NCBI GenBank assembly: GCA_020628095.1
Contig: JAHDFP010000002.1
Span: forward strand, 391,815-455,814
Source: Saprospiraceae bacterium
GTDB lineage: Bacteria; Bacteroidota; Bacteroidia; Chitinophagales; Saprospiraceae
DNA length: 64,000 nt
Direction of reading: 5' to 3'
Shown in pieces: positions 62,139 to 64,000 of the stretch. Under the pieces are notes generated by a model. That model was not told the origin of the DNA. It saw only the letters and a list, made by a program, of their open reading frames with translations, and searched no databases. A program made the translations under genes and the position numbers. Position 1 is the first letter of the stretch; each line of letters begins with the position of its first letter.

Positions 62139-64000
62139 ATGAAAAAGACATATTTAAGTTTGATTTTTTCCTTGGTGGTCGCTCTGGCATTTTCGCAGAC
62201 GGCTCCTTGGACAGAAACTTTTCCTGGTTCCATACCAGCGGGTTGGACTCAATCTGCTGTGACTGGTGGGCCGTGGAACTACGGTGTCAATAGTACCAAT
62301 AGCGTAAATTGTCCTTCTGCTCCTGATCATACTGCGGGCGGTGGTACAGGTTATGCTTGGCATGATCAGTCTGGTACAGACGCGACGGTAGTATTGACAA
62401 GTCCGATAATAGATGTTTCGGCCTTGAGCTCCCCTTTTATGGAGTTTTACTATTGGATGTGTGGTGTCGGTTATACGCCACCCAATACTTTGTTAGTAGA
62501 AGCATGGGATGGAACTGCTTGGCAGACCTTAGAATTAATTACTGCTGCGACTAGTGGATGGCAGTCATTTTCTTACTGTGGAATACCGACATTTGACAAT
62601 GGAGGTGTGACTTCGGTTCAGGTTCAGTTTACATCTGAGTCAGGTGGTTCTGGGTCGGATTTTTTCGGAGATCCGGCAATAGATGATGTATCTATTATAG
62701 ATTCACCAGCCTGTCCTGCACCAGCGATGCTAATGACTGCTAATGCTACGGATAGCTCATTTGATGTTTCTTGGACTGCGCCTTCTGGTTGTGGCGGAGG
62801 AACGCCAACAGATTTTAAGGTCGAATATGGTCCTGCAGGTTTTACACCTGGAACAGGTGTTTTGACGACTTTGACAGGTACAATGAGTTCTGTGTCAGGT
62901 CTGGCCGCTGCTACATGTTACGATGTTTATGTTTATTCCGATTGTACAGCATCAGGAGATGGCTGTAGTACTCCAGCAGGTCCAGTGACAGTGTGTACAA
63001 CTTGTCCAACTGGTATTGTTGCCGCTCCATTCTGTGATCTGTCTAATTTGTGTTGGACAGTCACAAATGTTAATGGAGGCAACCCTACGTGGCTTGTTGG
63101 TTCATCTACAACTTCCGGCTCTACAGGTCCTAGTACGGATTGTAGTGGCTTGGCAGGTGGAGATTTTGTCTTTTTAGAGACTTCTTTTCCTTCGTCTGCA
63201 GGAGATGTAGACTATGCTACTTCACCACAGATAGATTTGAGTTCTTGTGCTAATCCTTATGCGCAGTTCTGTTATCACATGTTTGGTGCGACAATGGGTA
63301 CTTTGAATTTTGAAGTTTCTACGGATGGAGGTGCAACATGGACTCAAGAATTTACGGCAAGTGGAGATATGGGAGACCAGTGGTTAGATGCATGTGTGTC
63401 ATTAGCGGCTTATGCAGGGATGACTGTTACCTTTAGATTTGAAGGAGTTGCGGGTACAAGTTTTACAAGTGATATGGCTTTTGATGATTTTTGTGTTGCG
63501 GGTGATCTTGTGGCAACTGGTCTTGTGACTAATTCGACAGATTGTACTGTTCCAAATGGCGCGGTTGATTTGTCAGTAGATTGTGGTATCGGTCCATTTA
63601 CATATACGTGGAGTAATGGAGCTACTACTGAAGATTTATCAGGTGTGGGTGCAGGTACTTACATGGTCACCGTTTCTGATAGCGGATGCGCTGGAAGTAC
63701 AGGAACAGCATCAATTACGGTTTCGGGATTAACTCCAGCAGATGCTCCTACTGTTGCTTTTACCAGTGATTGCTTGGAAGCACCTGTGACAACTTGTATA
63801 TATGAATATGTACCTGCCAATCCAGGTGATATAATGAGTCCAGCGACTATACCTAATCAGGCAGATGGTTATGCTGGAGGTAATCTAAACGTAATGGTAA
63901 CATCCGTGGATGGATGTACAGCTTCTCATACGGTGGCTATTCCTCCATGTTCTTGTGTTGCTACTTTTGAGCCAGATTTCGATGCGGCTGATCCTTGTTC
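62139..64000 (+). CDS. Giant secreted multi-domain protein (MAM, FN3, SprB-like), cut by window end
   Basis: The frame is open from ATG 62139 to the window end, giving at least 620 residues. Signal peptide at 1-20 (ending AFSQ). A MAM-like jelly-roll covers about 25-185 (SPIIDVSALSSPFMEFYYW in part: IDVSALSSPFMEF), a fibronectin III module about 190-275 (SFDVSWTAPSGCGGG), a second MAM-like domain about 285-460 and a SprB-like repeat about 465-535 (TDCTVPNGAVDLSVDCG, YTWSNGATTEDL). Further Cys-rich modules follow. A T9SS C-terminal domain is expected beyond the window. Confidence 0.9.
   Translation, partial: MKKTYLSLIFSLVVALAFSQTAPWTETFPGSIPAGWTQSAVTGGPWNYGVNSTNSVNCPSAPDHTAGGGTGYAWHDQSGTDATVVLTSPIIDVSALSSPFMEFYYWMCGVGYTPPNTLLVEAWDGTAWQTLELITAATSGWQSFSYCGIPTFDNGGVTSVQVQFTSESGGSGSDFFGDPAIDDVSIIDSPACPAPAMLMTANATDSSFDVSWTAPSGCGGGTPTDFKVEYGPAGFTPGTGVLTTLTGTMSSVSGLAAATCYDVYVYSDCTASGDGCSTPAGPVTVCTTCPTGIVAAPFCDLSNLCWTVTNVNGGNPTWLVGSSTTSGSTGPSTDCSGLAGGDFVFLETSFPSSAGDVDYATSPQIDLSSCANPYAQFCYHMFGATMGTLNFEVSTDGGATWTQEFTASGDMGDQWLDACVSLAAYAGMTVTFRFEGVAGTSFTSDMAFDDFCVAGDLVATGLVTNSTDCTVPNGAVDLSVDCGIGPFTYTWSNGATTEDLSGVGAGTYMVTVSDSGCAGSTGTASITVSGLTPADAPTVAFTSDCLEAPVTTCIYEYVPANPGDIMSPATIPNQADGYAGGNLNVMVTSVDGCTASHTVAIPPCSCVATFEPDFDAADPC

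Noticed and set aside
1-64000. CRISPR arrays, insertion sequences, tRNA or rRNA genes
   Set aside because: No regular repeats, transposase frames, tRNA-like cloverleaf with conserved T-loop or rRNA segments were recognised in intergenic regions by reading; a tRNAscan or Infernal search was not possible.

Overview
The window is chromosomal DNA of a Bacteroidota bacterium, most likely a marine member of the Saprospiria or a relative. The evidence is low-to-moderate GC by eye, weak ribosome binding sites, several TAnnTTTG-type -7 promoter boxes, many secreted proteins with type IX secretion (T9SS) or gliding-type C-terminal domains, SprB-like repeats, a Bacteroidota-type LspA, a DUF6089-like barrel and an exported propeller histidine kinase. 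I see no prophage, insertion sequence, CRISPR array, rRNA or tRNA. It reads as a mosaic of housekeeping genes and accessory surface or signalling genes.

Layout. 0-5 kb: FAD monooxygenase, an exported bulb-lectin/tail-collar pair, an ankyrin protein and an HtrA protease. 5.5-11.2 kb: a sugar-oxidation operon (two exported TIM-barrel proteins around a GMC oxidoreductase and its small partner), then DUF1761, HAD and DoxX genes. 11.2-19.4 kb: a structured intergenic region, an OmpA-type lipoprotein and a 2164-residue gliding-CTD adhesin. 19.5-22.6 kb: a ligD-ku end-joining operon. 23-28.2 kb: an endonuclease-like gene, then an ECF sigma factor, a membrane TPR protein and a TPR-CHAT protease-like protein in one operon. 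28-41.5 kb: a sodium:solute symporter, propeller histidine kinase, glycosyltransferase, PcrA helicase, CPBP protease, a T9SS cargo protein and LspA. 41.5-45 kb: two ArsR regulators, tsaB and ctpA. 45-50.8 kb: a large BNR-repeat/LamG surface protein, a lipoprotein and an alpha/beta hydrolase. 50.8-56.6 kb: uvrB, an OmpA protein and a Prc protease. 56.6-64 kb: two T9SS cargo proteins, a DUF6089/YjbQ/LysE operon, a small secreted protein and the start of another giant secreted protein cut by the window edge.

How genes work together. LigD and Ku form a two-gene non-homologous end-joining system; UvrB and PcrA add excision and helicase functions. The Tat-type TIM-barrel/GMC/subunit-3 operon looks like periplasmic 3-keto-sugar chemistry. 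The sigma/TPR/CHAT operon has the topology expected of a periplasm-sensing, proteolysis-controlled transcription switch and is the best candidate here for an undescribed system. At least two hairpin-plus-T-run terminators (about 5.4 kb and 11.4 kb) have no coding sequence in front of them and may end small RNAs. tsaB has no ATG, GTG or TTG codon at its expected start.
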